Shown here piece after piece: positions 1 to 9,743 of a DNA stretch of 64,000 nt; position 1 is the first letter of the stretch, and the number at the start of each line of letters is the position of its first letter. The notes beneath the pieces were generated by a model. The model did not search any database, was not told the DNA's origin, and worked only from the letters and a program-made list of their open reading frames with translations. A program made the position numbers and the translations under genes. The stretch is from Marinomonas ostreistagni (GTDB lineage: Bacteria > Pseudomonadota > Gammaproteobacteria > Pseudomonadales > Marinomonadaceae), in the NCBI RefSeq assembly GCF_016461785.1, contig NZ_JAEMUH010000002.1, positions 186,001 through 250,000 of the forward strand, written 5' to 3'.

Positions 1-164
1 ACCTTCATTCCAGTTAACTGGGTCAGGTTTCTTTCAACTTGAGGTTGGTAGACACTAATAAGAGGAAGAGAAATTTTAGCAAGCAAAACAGTTCCGGCTA
101 ACAGAACGCTAACCAGAACAATTCCCCAGAAAAAGATGCGTGTCGCAGTCCTTATCGCTCGCAT
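1..164 (-). CDS. YhdP/AsmA-like family protein, N-terminal fragment
   Basis: Only the first 54 codons are in the window; the gene continues beyond position 1. Reading the minus strand from the ATG at 164 gives a short basic N-terminus (MRAIRTATRIFF), then one hydrophobic segment of about 20 residues, then a stretch ending in QLTGMK. This is the usual start of the very large YhdP (DUF3971/AsmA-like) inner-membrane-anchored envelope proteins, which take part in phospholipid transport to the outer membrane. It starts 12 bases after the rng stop codon, and in many gammaproteobacteria yhdP follows rng directly, which supports the call. A second possible ATG at 168 is in another frame and does not give a membrane anchor. 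Most of the protein is not visible, so the call rests on context plus the N-terminus. Confidence 0.7.
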   Translation of the reverse strand, partial: MRAIRTATRIFFWGIVLVSVLLAGTVLLAKISLPLISVYQPQVERNLTQLTGMK

Positions 165-176
165 ACATTTATCTCA

Positions 177-1631
177 TTAACGCAGCACTACATCGTACTG
201 GTCTTGAGTGTAAACAGGATCCACTTGGAAGCGTATAGTTTTACCAATAAAGGCTTCGAGCTCAGCCACCGCTGCACTTTCTTCATCCAGAAAACGCTCC
301 ACCACAGGACCACTTGCTAAGACAGTATAAGTTTGTGAATTATAAGCCCGATCAGCGCGCATAATTTCTCGTAATACTTCATAGCAAACTGTTTCAGGAG
401 TTTTCACCACACCGCTTCCACGACATGAACGACAAGGCTCACACAAAACCTGTCCCAAGCTTTCTCTAGTGCGCTTACGGGTCATTTCAACCAAGCCCAA
501 CTCAGAAACACCTGTGATCTTAGTCTTGGCATGATCCGACTCTAACACCTTCTCAAGCATTCGCAACACTTGTCGCTTATGCTCTTCGTCTTCCATGTCG
601 ATAAAGTCAATGATAATGATGCCACCTAGATTGCGGAGCCTAAGTTGACGCCCAATAGCTGTCGCTGCTTCTAAGTTCGTTTTGTAGATGGTTTCTTCTA
701 AATTTCGACTGCCCACAAATGCACCAGTATTCACATCGATTGTGGTCATGGACTCCGTTTGCTCAATAAGCAAATACCCGCCGGATTTAAGCTGAACTTT
801 ACGATCTAGAGCCCTCTGAATTTCATCTTCGACACTGTACAAATCGAAAATTGGACGCTCACCTGGGTAATATTCAATTCGATTCATTAACTCAGGAATA
901 AAGTCTTCAGCAAAAGCTCTTAATTTTGCATAATTCTCCTTCGAATCAATACGAATCTTCTCGGTAGTTAAGCTAACTAAGTCTCGCATAGTACGTAAAT
1001 GAAGGGGCAGATCTTCATAAATTATGGCAGGAGCCTTACTTGTATGAATACGTTTTTTAACAGACTGCCATAGGCGTGTTAAAAAATTGATATCAGCAAG
1101 AATCTCTTCTTCACCCGCACGCTCTGCAGCAGTTCGGAGAATATAGCCACTGGTTTCATCCCTATCTTCCAATGCTTTGGAGACTAACTGCTTTAGACGA
1201 TCTCGTTCTTCTTCATTTTCAATGCGCTGACTTACACCAACATGGGCTTGGTCAGGCATATAGACCAAATACCTGGACGGGATAGAAAGGTGTGTAGTTA
1301 AACGAGCACCTTTAGTACTGATTGGGTCTTTCGTTACTTGCACAACCAGCGACTGCCCTTCACGTAAATAGTCACCAATTTGATCGCTAGCATTAACAGA
1401 ATCACGATCAGCCACCTCAGAAACGTGAATAAAGGCAGCTCTTTCTAAGCCTATATCCACAAAAGCAGCCTGCATACCCGGCAATACCCGTACAACCTTA
1501 CCTTGATATATATTACCAACAATTCCTTTACGACTAGAGCGTTCGATATACACTTCTTGTAGCACGCCATTTTCAACCAGTGCTACACGTATTTCCATCG
1601 GGGTGACGTTAATTAAGACATCTTCACTCAC
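177..1631 (-). CDS. rng: Ribonuclease G
   Basis: A 484-residue RNase E/G family endoribonuclease, close to the usual length of RNase G and without the long C-terminal scaffold of RNase E. It processes the 5' end of 16S rRNA and turns over some mRNAs. An S1 RNA-binding domain covers about residues 36-125. The catalytic magnesium-binding aspartates are seen as D299 in TTIDVNTG and D342 in IIIIDFIDM. A cysteine-rich CEPCRSCRGSG motif near residue 400 matches the zinc-link region. The start codon overlaps the end of maf by 8 bases, so it is translated from the same mre-maf-rng transcript. The YhdP-type gene follows after 12 bases. Confidence 0.96.
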   Translation of the reverse strand: MSEDVLINVTPMEIRVALVENGVLQEVYIERSSRKGIVGNIYQGKVVRVLPGMQAAFVDIGLERAAFIHVSEVADRDSVNASDQIGDYLREGQSLVVQVTKDPISTKGARLTTHLSIPSRYLVYMPDQAHVGVSQRIENEEERDRLKQLVSKALEDRDETSGYILRTAAERAGEEEILADINFLTRLWQSVKKRIHTSKAPAIIYEDLPLHLRTMRDLVSLTTEKIRIDSKENYAKLRAFAEDFIPELMNRIEYYPGERPIFDLYSVEDEIQRALDRKVQLKSGGYLLIEQTESMTTIDVNTGAFVGSRNLEETIYKTNLEAATAIGRQLRLRNLGGIIIIDFIDMEDEEHKRQVLRMLEKVLESDHAKTKITGVSELGLVEMTRKRTRESLGQVLCEPCRSCRGSGVVKTPETVCYEVLREIMRADRAYNSQTYTVLASGPVVERFLDEESAAVAELEAFIGKTIRFQVDPVYTQDQYDVVLR

Positions 1632-2217
1632 GAATATTCTCCTTTAAAGGACTCACTCCGAATTCACTCAGAAACTGACTTACTTCATAGATTGGCAAGC
1701 CTACTACGGCCGAAAAAGAGCCGGACATATGTTTAACAAACATCCCACCAACACCCTGAATTGCATAAGACCCTGCTTTGTCGCACGGCTCTCCTGTTTT
1801 CCAATAGTGTTCTATTTCTAGATCTGAAATTTCGCGAAATGACACATCTGATATGACATTACAGGTGGCCACTCGGTTTAAGCCACCATTACACACACAC
1901 ACAGAAGTCATAACCTGGTGAGTTTTGCCAGAAAGCGCACGCAACATTTCCTTTGCGTGCTCAAAACTCTCCGGTTTACCTAAAATTTGCTCATCAATAA
2001 CAACACTAGTATCCGAGGCAATGATTACATCACGATGTTCAACATCATGTTTTGCAATTGCTTCTGCTTTTTCTCTTGCCATGCGAATGACATACTCTTC
2101 TGGGGATTCCATAGAAAATGGAGTTTCGTCAATATCGGCAGGTCTTACCTCGAAGGCATTGACCAGAGTGGAAAGCAGCTCTTTACGCCTAGGCGAAGCA
2201 GAAGCAAGAATAATCAT
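1624..2217 (-). CDS. maf: Maf-like nucleoside triphosphate pyrophosphatase (YhdE type)
   Basis: A 197-residue Maf/HAM1-superfamily protein. Family members hydrolyse non-canonical or excess nucleoside triphosphates (YhdE type: dTTP/UTP and modified pyrimidine nucleotides) to monophosphate and pyrophosphate. The N-terminal ASASPRRKELL signature, the IIASDTSV segment with the catalytic aspartate, and the KAGSYAIQG and GSFSAVVGLP motifs are all present. Position between mreD and rng is the classical place of the YhdE member rather than YceF. The ATG is preceded by AGAGG at good spacing. It begins 8 bases after the mreD stop and overlaps rng by 8 bases. Confidence 0.93.
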   Translation of the reverse strand: MIILASASPRRKELLSTLVNAFEVRPADIDETPFSMESPEEYVIRMAREKAEAIAKHDVEHRDVIIASDTSVVIDEQILGKPESFEHAKEMLRALSGKTHQVMTSVCVCNGGLNRVATCNVISDVSFREISDLEIEHYWKTGEPCDKAGSYAIQGVGGMFVKHMSGSFSAVVGLPIYEVSQFLSEFGVSPLKENIRE

Positions 2218-2225
2218 GAAACCTC

Positions 2226-2699
2226 TTATTTTATTAAGTACAGTCTACGAACACTTCTAAGTAAAACAAAAACCCAAGGCCATAGAATTGCAGATACGAG
2301 AGCAGGCATAAAAATCATCAGAGTTGGTTCCGCATCACCAGTAATGTGATCAATCCAGAAACCAACAAGCTGATTGATTGAGATGAGCAAAAAAATAAAA
2401 ATACTTTGCTGCCAGCGCCGATACATTCTCAACCGTTTATAAAGTGTGGCACAGGCCGCAGTAATCACAACATAGGTTAAAGAATGCTGTCCAATAACTC
2501 CGCCTTGCAACAAATCGACAAGAAGGCCTAAAAACCATGCCGCTCCTACGCCCACTTTGAAGGGCAAGGCAATGACCCAATACAGTATGGCCAGTAACGT
2601 CCATTCCGGTTTAAACCAAACCAAGTGTGTTGGAAATACCAACCCTTCAAGCATGAGAGCGACAATGAATGTCAGAACAAATGCAAATGACGACCTCAT
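2226..2699 (-). CDS. mreD: Rod shape-determining protein MreD
   Basis: A 157-residue integral inner-membrane protein, very hydrophobic with about five transmembrane segments, matching the family length. MreD works with MreC and MreB to position the elongasome that inserts lateral cell-wall peptidoglycan. Recognisable family features are the TLLAILYWVIALP segment and GLLVDLLQGGVIGQHSLTY. Its ATG overlaps the mreC stop by four bases, showing translational coupling in the order mreB-mreC-mreD. Confidence 0.94.
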   Translation of the reverse strand: MRSSFAFVLTFIVALMLEGLVFPTHLVWFKPEWTLLAILYWVIALPFKVGVGAAWFLGLLVDLLQGGVIGQHSLTYVVITAACATLYKRLRMYRRWQQSIFIFLLISINQLVGFWIDHITGDAEPTLMIFMPALVSAILWPWVFVLLRSVRRLYLIK

Positions 2700-3532
2700 T
2701 GCTGCGCCTCTTCATTTTTCTCGATCAGCATAACATGACGACTACGCCCAAGCTGAGCCAAGGGCACAACATCCACATCGGCATAAGGCTTGCCTGAAAT
2801 GTGACGAACGGCTCTAACAACACCAACAGGATATCCAAGAGGAAAACGATCCGCTAAACCGCTTGTCGTCAGAATATCCCCTTTTTTAATATCAGCCGTA
2901 TGCGGAACACTCATCAGCTCCATACGCTTCATATCGCCTGTTCCACGAAGAACACTTCTAAAACCAGTGCGAGCAAGTTGCACGGGAACAAAGTGACTTG
3001 CATCAGCAATCAACAGAACACGACTAGTATAGGCAGATGTTTCTACGACTTGACCTAGGACACCGGTAGCATCTAGAACGGGCTGTCCGACATAGGCCCC
3101 ATTAGAAAACCCCTTATCGATAAGAATTTTATGGCTGTAGGCATTTTGGTCAAAGCCAATTACTTCCCCCATCACCACCTTCTCATCGACCCTTTGCGAG
3201 GCATCCAACAGTTCTCTAAGACGAACATTTTCAGCTTTTAGCGCTTCAAAACGCTGTAACTGCCCCCTTAATAGTAATAGCTCTTGATTTAACGCCTGGT
3301 TTTGAGCCACCAAATCTTCACGACTATCAAGGTGCATTTCAGCCCAGCTGATCATTTTTTGCGGGGCACTTACAACGACTTGAATAGGTGTCACCAACCA
3401 AGTCAAATAAGGCCTTATTGGACTAAAAACTTTGAATTGCAAGTCCCCAATAATCATCGCCAGCGACACAAACACTAGAATCACAAAGCGAGTACTGGAG
3501 ACTTTGCCAGACAAAAATGCCGAATTACTAAT
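2696..3532 (-). CDS. mreC: Rod shape-determining protein MreC
   Basis: A bitopic periplasmic protein of about 272-278 residues. MreC bridges the MreB cytoskeleton and the penicillin-binding proteins of the elongasome. There is one N-terminal membrane segment, a coiled coil (about residues 70-105, AQNQALNQELLLL and following heptads), then the beta-rich MreC domain with the usual VLDATGVLGQV and PLGYPVGVV motifs. No ATG or GTG lies at the front. The in-frame choices are TTG at 3514, which has no Shine-Dalgarno sequence near it, or ATT at 3532, eight bases after AGGAG. The ATT start adds ISNSAF, which aligns better with the N-terminus of other MreC proteins, so I give 3532 as the start; the choice is an inference. 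Confidence 0.9.
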   Translation of the reverse strand: MSNSAFLSGKVSSTRFVILVFVSLAMIIGDLQFKVFSPIRPYLTWLVTPIQVVVSAPQKMISWAEMHLDSREDLVAQNQALNQELLLLRGQLQRFEALKAENVRLRELLDASQRVDEKVVMGEVIGFDQNAYSHKILIDKGFSNGAYVGQPVLDATGVLGQVVETSAYTSRVLLIADASHFVPVQLARTGFRSVLRGTGDMKRMELMSVPHTADIKKGDILTTSGLADRFPLGYPVGVVRAVRHISGKPYADVDVVPLAQLGRSRHVMLIEKNEEAQQ

Positions 3533-3550
3533 GAGATGCGCTCCTACTTA

Positions 3551-4600
<1,050 letters not shown>

Positions 4601-4835
4601 CTACACCCTGAAATGGTCCATTACGAATAGTCAGAAAATGTAACAACCAGCCGTGCATTGAGCAAGCCGAAACCGCACAATAATGCGATTTCTTTACTCA
4701 TATATCTTTGTTTATAGGCGCTTTTTCGATCACAAGAGGAATAATACATATTTTTTGGCTGTGCGCTTTCTACCATTCTCTAATGGCGCTACAATGATCA
4801 CCATTTTTCGAAAACCGATATAATTTAGGTGAAAC

Positions 4836-5123
4836 ATGTCTCTAGAAAAGCAAGACGTGCTTAAAATCGCGCACCTTGCTCGTTTGTCGTTAGATGATAA
4901 CGACGCCGAGCAGTACCAACATTCTCTAACGAGCGTTTTGGACTTGGTTGAACAAATGCAGTCGGTCGACACCGATGGTGTTGAGCCACTTTCTCACCCA
5001 CTAGAAGCAAAACAACGTCTACGTGACGACGTGGTGACAGAAGAAAATCGCCGCGAAGCTTTCCTTGCTAACGCACCTCAAACCGAAGCGGGCCTATTCT
5101 TGGTTCCGAAAGTTATCGATTAA
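4836..5123 (+). CDS. gatC: Asp-tRNA(Asn)/Glu-tRNA(Gln) amidotransferase subunit C
   Basis: A 95-residue GatC, the small subunit that wraps around and stabilises the GatA-GatB complex. Typical motifs are [12 protein letters not shown] at the N-terminus, the central VEPLSHPLE, and the C-terminal FLVPKVID. The start ATG has a TTAGGTG ribosome-binding site. It is the first gene of gatCAB and is followed by gatA after 12 bases. The complex converts misacylated Glu-tRNA(Gln) and/or Asp-tRNA(Asn) into Gln-tRNA(Gln) or Asn-tRNA(Asn). Confidence 0.96.
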   Translation: MSLEKQDVLKIAHLARLSLDDNDAEQYQHSLTSVLDLVEQMQSVDTDGVEPLSHPLEAKQRLRDDVVTEENRREAFLANAPQTEAGLFLVPKVID

Positions 5124-5135
5124 GAGCTTAAAGAC

Positions 5136-6596
5136 ATGGTTGATCAAAGTATTGCCTCGCTCGCGAAGAAACTGCGAGCTAAAGAAATTTCCAGCGTTGA
5201 ACTAACGCAAGATTACCTAGCACGAATCAAACAGCTAGATGGCCAATTAAACAGTTTTATCACTGTGACTGACGAAGTGGCCCTAGCACAAGCTGAAGCC
5301 GCCGATAAACTGATCGCAGCAGGCTCAACAAGTGCCCTAGCAGGCATTCCAGTCGCCCATAAAGACTTATTCTGTACTGATGGCATCCTAACAACGTGTG
5401 CCTCAAAAATGCTGCATAACTTTGTACCGCCTTATGAGTCCACTGTAACGGGTCGCATGTTAGCATCAGGCGCAGTAACATTAGGCAAAACCAACATGGA
5501 TGAATTCGCGATGGGTTCATCAAACGAAAACAGCCATTTTGGTGCTGTTAAGAACCCTTGGGACTTGGAAAAAGTGCCTGGTGGCTCATCTGGCGGCTCT
5601 GCGGCCGCTGTCGCAGCAGGCCTATGTGTTGCCGCAACCGGTACTGACACAGGCGGCTCGATTCGCCAACCAGCTTCTTTCTGTGGTATCTCAGGTCTAA
5701 AGCCAACTTACGGTCGCGTTTCTCGTTTCGGCATGATTGCTTATGCATCAAGCCTTGACCAAGCGGGCCCTATGGCGCGCTCTGCAGAAGACTGTGCCCA
5801 CATACTTCAATCTATTGCTGGCTTCGATGCGAACGACTCAACTTGTTCAGAAGTAGCGACTGAAGATTACACTGCAAATCTGGATGCACCTCTTGAAGGC
5901 CTAACAATTGGCTTACCTAAAGAATACTTTGGCGACGGCCTTAACAATGGCGTTGCGACAGTGATTCAAGATGCCGTTAAAGAATTCGAAAAGCTGGGTG
6001 CCAAGGTGAAAGAGATTTCTCTACCTAACCTAAACCTGAGTATTCCGTCTTACTACGTGATTGCACCATCAGAAGCATCTTCTAACTTATCACGCTTCGA
6101 CGGCGTGCGTTACGGCTATCGCTGTGAAGAACCAAAAGACCTAATGGACATGTACAAGCGCTCTCGTGGCGAAGGCTTCGGCAAAGAAGTACAAAAACGT
6201 ATTATGGTCGGCACATACGCTCTGTCTGAAGGCTACTACGACGCTTACTACTTAAAAGCTCAACGCATCCGTCGCCTAATCAAAGAAGATTTTGTTAGAG
6301 CTTTTAACGAAGTTGACGTGATCATGGGCCCTGTTGCACCCACCACTGCATTTGGTATTGGCGCGAAAACAGATGACCCAATTGCGATGTACCTAGAAGA
6401 CATCTACACCCTATCGATAAACCTTGCAGGCATCCCTGCGATGTCTATCCCAGCTGGCTTTGCTGAAGGCATGCCTGTTGGCCTACAGATCATGGGTAAC
6501 TACTTCGCAGAAGCCAAGCTACTAAACGTTGCACACAAGTTCCAACAAGCAACGGATTGGCATACGAAAAACCCTAGCTTGGCAGAAGGAGCATAA
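5136..6596 (+). CDS. gatA: Asp-tRNA(Asn)/Glu-tRNA(Gln) amidotransferase subunit A
   Basis: A 486-residue amidase-signature enzyme, the glutaminase subunit that releases ammonia from glutamine for transfer in GatB. The Ser-cisSer-Lys triad is visible as K76 (in VAHKDLF), S151 (in the glycine/serine-rich GGSSGGS segment) and S175 (in [11 protein letters not shown]). Length and motif spacing are those of a normal GatA. It is the middle gene of the operon, separated from gatB by only 2 bases. Confidence 0.97.
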   Translation: MVDQSIASLAKKLRAKEISSVELTQDYLARIKQLDGQLNSFITVTDEVALAQAEAADKLIAAGSTSALAGIPVAHKDLFCTDGILTTCASKMLHNFVPPYESTVTGRMLASGAVTLGKTNMDEFAMGSSNENSHFGAVKNPWDLEKVPGGSSGGSAAAVAAGLCVAATGTDTGGSIRQPASFCGISGLKPTYGRVSRFGMIAYASSLDQAGPMARSAEDCAHILQSIAGFDANDSTCSEVATEDYTANLDAPLEGLTIGLPKEYFGDGLNNGVATVIQDAVKEFEKLGAKVKEISLPNLNLSIPSYYVIAPSEASSNLSRFDGVRYGYRCEEPKDLMDMYKRSRGEGFGKEVQKRIMVGTYALSEGYYDAYYLKAQRIRRLIKEDFVRAFNEVDVIMGPVAPTTAFGIGAKTDDPIAMYLEDIYTLSINLAGIPAMSIPAGFAEGMPVGLQIMGNYFAEAKLLNVAHKFQQATDWHTKNPSLAEGA

Positions 6597-6598
6597 TC

Positions 6599-8044
6599 AT
6601 GAATTGGGAAGTTGTCATCGGCCTGGAAATCCACGCCCAACTATCGACTCAGTCAAAACTATTCTCTGGTGCAGCAACAAGCTTTGGCGCTGAACCAAAT
6701 ACCAATACAACACTTGTTGATTTAGGTATGCCTGGCGCACTACCTGTTTTCAATAAAGAAGCGCTTCGCATGGCCGTGATGTTTGGCCAAGCAGTGAACG
6801 CTGAAATTGGCATGACATCGGTTTTTGCACGTAAGAACTACTTCTACCCTGACCTTCCAAAAGGCTACCAAACCAGCCAGATGGATCACCCTATAGTGGG
6901 CAAAGGTCACCTAGATATCACGCTTGATGATGGCACAGTAAAACGTGTTGGCATCACCCGTGCGCACTTGGAAGAAGACGCAGGTAAATCTTTGCACGAA
7001 GATTTCCAGGGCATGACAGGGATAGACTTGAACCGCTCCAGCACACCGCTGCTTGAAATCGTTTCTGAACCAGACATGCGTTCTGCAAAAGAAGCCGTTG
7101 CTTACGTTAAGATGATTCACTCAATCGTCACGTATCTTGGCATCTGTGATGGCAACATGGCCGAAGGCTCGATGCGTTGTGACATCAACATCTCTCTACG
7201 CCCTAAAGGCCAAGAAGAATTTGGTACTCGCACAGAAATCAAGAACGTAAACTCGTTCCGCTTCATTGAGCGTGCAATCTACACGGAAATCGAGCGTCAA
7301 GCTGACATTCTTGAAGATGGCGGCAAGATTACCCAAGAAACACGCCTATACGATCCTGACAAAGACGAGACACGCAGCATGCGTAGCAAGGAAGATGCGA
7401 ACGACTACCGTTACTTCCCTTGTCCAGATCTATTGCCTGTAGAGTTGACGCAGGAATACGTGGACGAGATCGCAGCGAATCTTCCAGAGCTACCTGTTCA
7501 GAAGGCTGAGCGCTTCATGTCTGAGTACAAACTGAGCGAATACGACGCAGGCGTTCTATCAGCAACACGCGCTATGGCTGATTACTTTGAAGAAGTAGCA
7601 AAAGTTGCCGGCAATGCTAAACTGGCTGCAAACTGGGTAATGGGTGAACTAAGTAAGTACCTAAACACTGAAGGTAAAGAAATCACTGAGTCTGCTGTAA
7701 CTGCAGAGCAGCTTGGTGGCTTATTGGTTCGCATTGAAGACAATACCATTAACGGTAAAACTGCTAAGAACGTTCTTCAGTCCATGTGGGAAGGTGAAGG
7801 CTCAGCTGACGAAATCATCGAAGCCAAAGGTCTGAAGCAAGTAACTGATACTGGCGCCATCGAAAGCATGATTCAAGGTGTACTGGATGCCAATGCCGCT
7901 CAAGTTGAGCAATTCCGTGCGTCAGATGAAGACAAGCAGAAGAAAATGATTGGTTTCTTCATGGGCCAAGTCATGAAAGCCTCACAAGGAAAGGCCAACC
8001 CAGGTATGGTTACACCTATACTGAACAAGCTGCTAAAAGGTTAA
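6599..8044 (+). CDS. gatB: Asp-tRNA(Asn)/Glu-tRNA(Gln) amidotransferase subunit B
   Basis: A 481-residue GatB, which phosphorylates the tRNA-bound glutamate or aspartate and accepts ammonia tunnelled from GatA. The N-terminal [11 protein letters not shown], the [16 protein letters not shown] segment, the [11 protein letters not shown] motif and the C-terminal YqeY-like tail ([15 protein letters not shown]) are all present. It closes the gatCAB operon and is followed directly by a strong hairpin terminator. Confidence 0.97.
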   Translation: MNWEVVIGLEIHAQLSTQSKLFSGAATSFGAEPNTNTTLVDLGMPGALPVFNKEALRMAVMFGQAVNAEIGMTSVFARKNYFYPDLPKGYQTSQMDHPIVGKGHLDITLDDGTVKRVGITRAHLEEDAGKSLHEDFQGMTGIDLNRSSTPLLEIVSEPDMRSAKEAVAYVKMIHSIVTYLGICDGNMAEGSMRCDINISLRPKGQEEFGTRTEIKNVNSFRFIERAIYTEIERQADILEDGGKITQETRLYDPDKDETRSMRSKEDANDYRYFPCPDLLPVELTQEYVDEIAANLPELPVQKAERFMSEYKLSEYDAGVLSATRAMADYFEEVAKVAGNAKLAANWVMGELSKYLNTEGKEITESAVTAEQLGGLLVRIEDNTINGKTAKNVLQSMWEGEGSADEIIEAKGLKQVTDTGAIESMIQGVLDANAAQVEQFRASDEDKQKKMIGFFMGQVMKASQGKANPGMVTPILNKLLKG

Positions 8045-8063
8045 GCTTAAAACTCCAAAACAA

Positions 8064-8094
8064 AAAGCCCGCTCAAAATGAGCGGGCTTTTTTT
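8064..8094. terminator. Bidirectional rho-independent terminator after gatB
   Basis: An 11-bp perfect stem (AAAGCCCGCTC / GAGCGGGCTTT) with a five-base AAAAT loop is followed by a T run on the plus strand. On the minus strand the mirror hairpin is followed by T5GT4, so it can also serve the convergent REC-REC-GGDEF gene. Confidence 0.93.
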
Positions 8095-8119
8095 ACATCA
8101 CTGACAACGACATCAACGA

Positions 8120-9364
8120 CTAAGCCACTTCACTATTGAGGGGCTCAATTCGATTGCGCCCAGCACCTTTCGCCCGATACAGATATGCATCAGCAGCCTC
8201 TAAAGTATGATCTAGTGTGTCACATGCATCGACACAGACCCCAACACTGCAGGTAACAGCCATTCGCTTCTCCGTAAACAAAGTCGTTCGAACCTCATTC
8301 ATAAAGTTTAATACATCGCAGTGGAGGCTGATCTTATTTTTTGTTGAAATAACAACAAACTCTTCACCCCCATATCGACCGACTAAATCATCCCCAAAAT
8401 GGTTCTTAAAAATGCTCGAAAACTGAACAAGCAATTGATCACCAATCAAATGACCGTACGTGTCATTAACCTGTTTAAACTCATCAATATCGAAAATACA
8501 CACTTCAAATCCGTCGTAACTATCACGCGTATTGAACAGAATATTGCCCTTATCAAAAAGGTAGCGTCGATTAAACAATCCAGTTAAAGGGTCTAGGTTG
8601 GCCTGCTGCTTAATCGTTTCGAGCATTTCGACAGACTCAAGACTACTAAATACTCGCCAATAGAATTCTTCGTGATAAAAAGGCTTCTTCAAAAAGTCAT
8701 TTGCACCACTTTTTATAAATTTGGCAGAAAGCAGACCATCACCTTCCGTAGAAACACCAATAAAGACCAAACTCTGATATTCAGACTTTTGACGCAGAGT
8801 TTTTACCAGCGTACAGCCGTCCATATTTGGCATATGATGATCGGATATGACTAACTTTATATCCGGATTGGACTCAAGAACACCTAGGGCCTCTAAGCCA
8901 TCCTCAGCCCTTAGCACTTGAAAGTGTGCTTTTTGCAAGAGGTTTGTCACAATGTTTAGACACATTCGACTATCGTCGACAGCCAACACCTTAGTGTTTA
9001 GGTTTTTGCGTAATCGATCTAATAGCTTCTCAACTTGCCCGTAAGCATATCGATTATCTTTGGTAATGTAGTCAAGCACCCCTTTATTGAGCAACTGACT
9101 TCTTAGATCCTCATCAAAATTCCCCGTTAGAACCAATACGGGAATATTATGACCAAGCACCTCAGGCACCACTTCACCGTTAGGGGCATCCGGTAGATTA
9201 AGATCCACAACCGCCGCTAAAAAGCTCACGCCTTGATTCAGTGCTTCTTTTGCTGCTGCCAGATCCTTACACATCACACAGCGAAAATAAGGATTAGCAC
9301 CAATCAATTTCGCGAGGATTTTTCTAACAACAGCGGTATCTTCAACCACTAATATGTTATACAT
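8120..9364 (-). CDS. Response regulator with two receiver domains and GGDEF (diguanylate cyclase)
   Basis: A 414-residue soluble protein with the PleD-like order REC-REC-GGDEF. The first receiver (about residues 1-118) has acidic VVEDT and the phospho-acceptor in VVDLNLP. The second (about 125-245) has AVDDS and ISDHHMPNMDG. The GGDEF domain (about 255-410) has DPLTGLFNRR and an intact GRYGGEEF active site, so it should make cyclic di-GMP. The inhibitory RxxD site upstream of the active motif is not intact (FGDD in place of RxxD). No cognate histidine kinase lies next to it. It converges with gatB on the shared terminator. Confidence 0.93.
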   Translation of the reverse strand: MYNILVVEDTAVVRKILAKLIGANPYFRCVMCKDLAAAKEALNQGVSFLAAVVDLNLPDAPNGEVVPEVLGHNIPVLVLTGNFDEDLRSQLLNKGVLDYITKDNRYAYGQVEKLLDRLRKNLNTKVLAVDDSRMCLNIVTNLLQKAHFQVLRAEDGLEALGVLESNPDIKLVISDHHMPNMDGCTLVKTLRQKSEYQSLVFIGVSTEGDGLLSAKFIKSGANDFLKKPFYHEEFYWRVFSSLESVEMLETIKQQANLDPLTGLFNRRYLFDKGNILFNTRDSYDGFEVCIFDIDEFKQVNDTYGHLIGDQLLVQFSSIFKNHFGDDLVGRYGGEEFVVISTKNKISLHCDVLNFMNEVRTTLFTEKRMAVTCSVGVCVDACDTLDHTLEAADAYLYRAKGAGRNRIEPLNSEVA

Positions 9365-9464
9365 TCTGCTACCCTTAAGATTACTCCTATTGAATGTAAC
9401 AGCGAATGACCAATTTAACGTTGGTGACTTAGTAGTAAATAGTGAACATTTGTAAAAAACTCTA

Positions 9465-9743
9465 ATGAATTGTCGACCTTACTGTGGAGCATGTTGTATT
9501 GCCCCTTCTATCACTAGCCCAATACCTGGCATGCCTAATGGCAAACCTGCCGGCGTGCCCTGCATTCAATTAGACAAGAATTATCATTGTAAAATTTTCG
9601 GGCAACCAGATCGTCCTGCTGTTTGCGCTCAGTTTGAAGCCGTTGAATATGTATGCGGCGAACATCGAAGCGAAGCAATAAGCACTCTGAATGACATGGA
9701 GGCGGCCACGCTTCCCAACATTATATTTAAGGACAAAGTATGA
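9465..9743 (+). CDS. YkgJ/UPF0153-family cysteine-cluster protein
   Basis: A 92-residue small protein rich in cysteine: CRPYCGACC at the N-terminus, then GVPCIQLD, YHCKIF, AVCAQF and YVCGEH. This layout is that of the YkgJ family (putative zinc- or iron-sulfur-binding cluster), whose function is not well defined. It has no obvious Shine-Dalgarno sequence before the ATG. Its last codons overlap the start of the L,D-transpeptidase gene by four bases (ATGA), so the two are translationally coupled, though a shared function is not evident. Confidence 0.85.
   Translation: MNCRPYCGACCIAPSITSPIPGMPNGKPAGVPCIQLDKNYHCKIFGQPDRPAVCAQFEAVEYVCGEHRSEAISTLNDMEAATLPNIIFKDKV

Noticed and set aside
1925..2349. 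Plus-strand open frames over maf and mreD
   Set aside because: They mirror strongly conserved coding sequence on the other strand and show no family motif.
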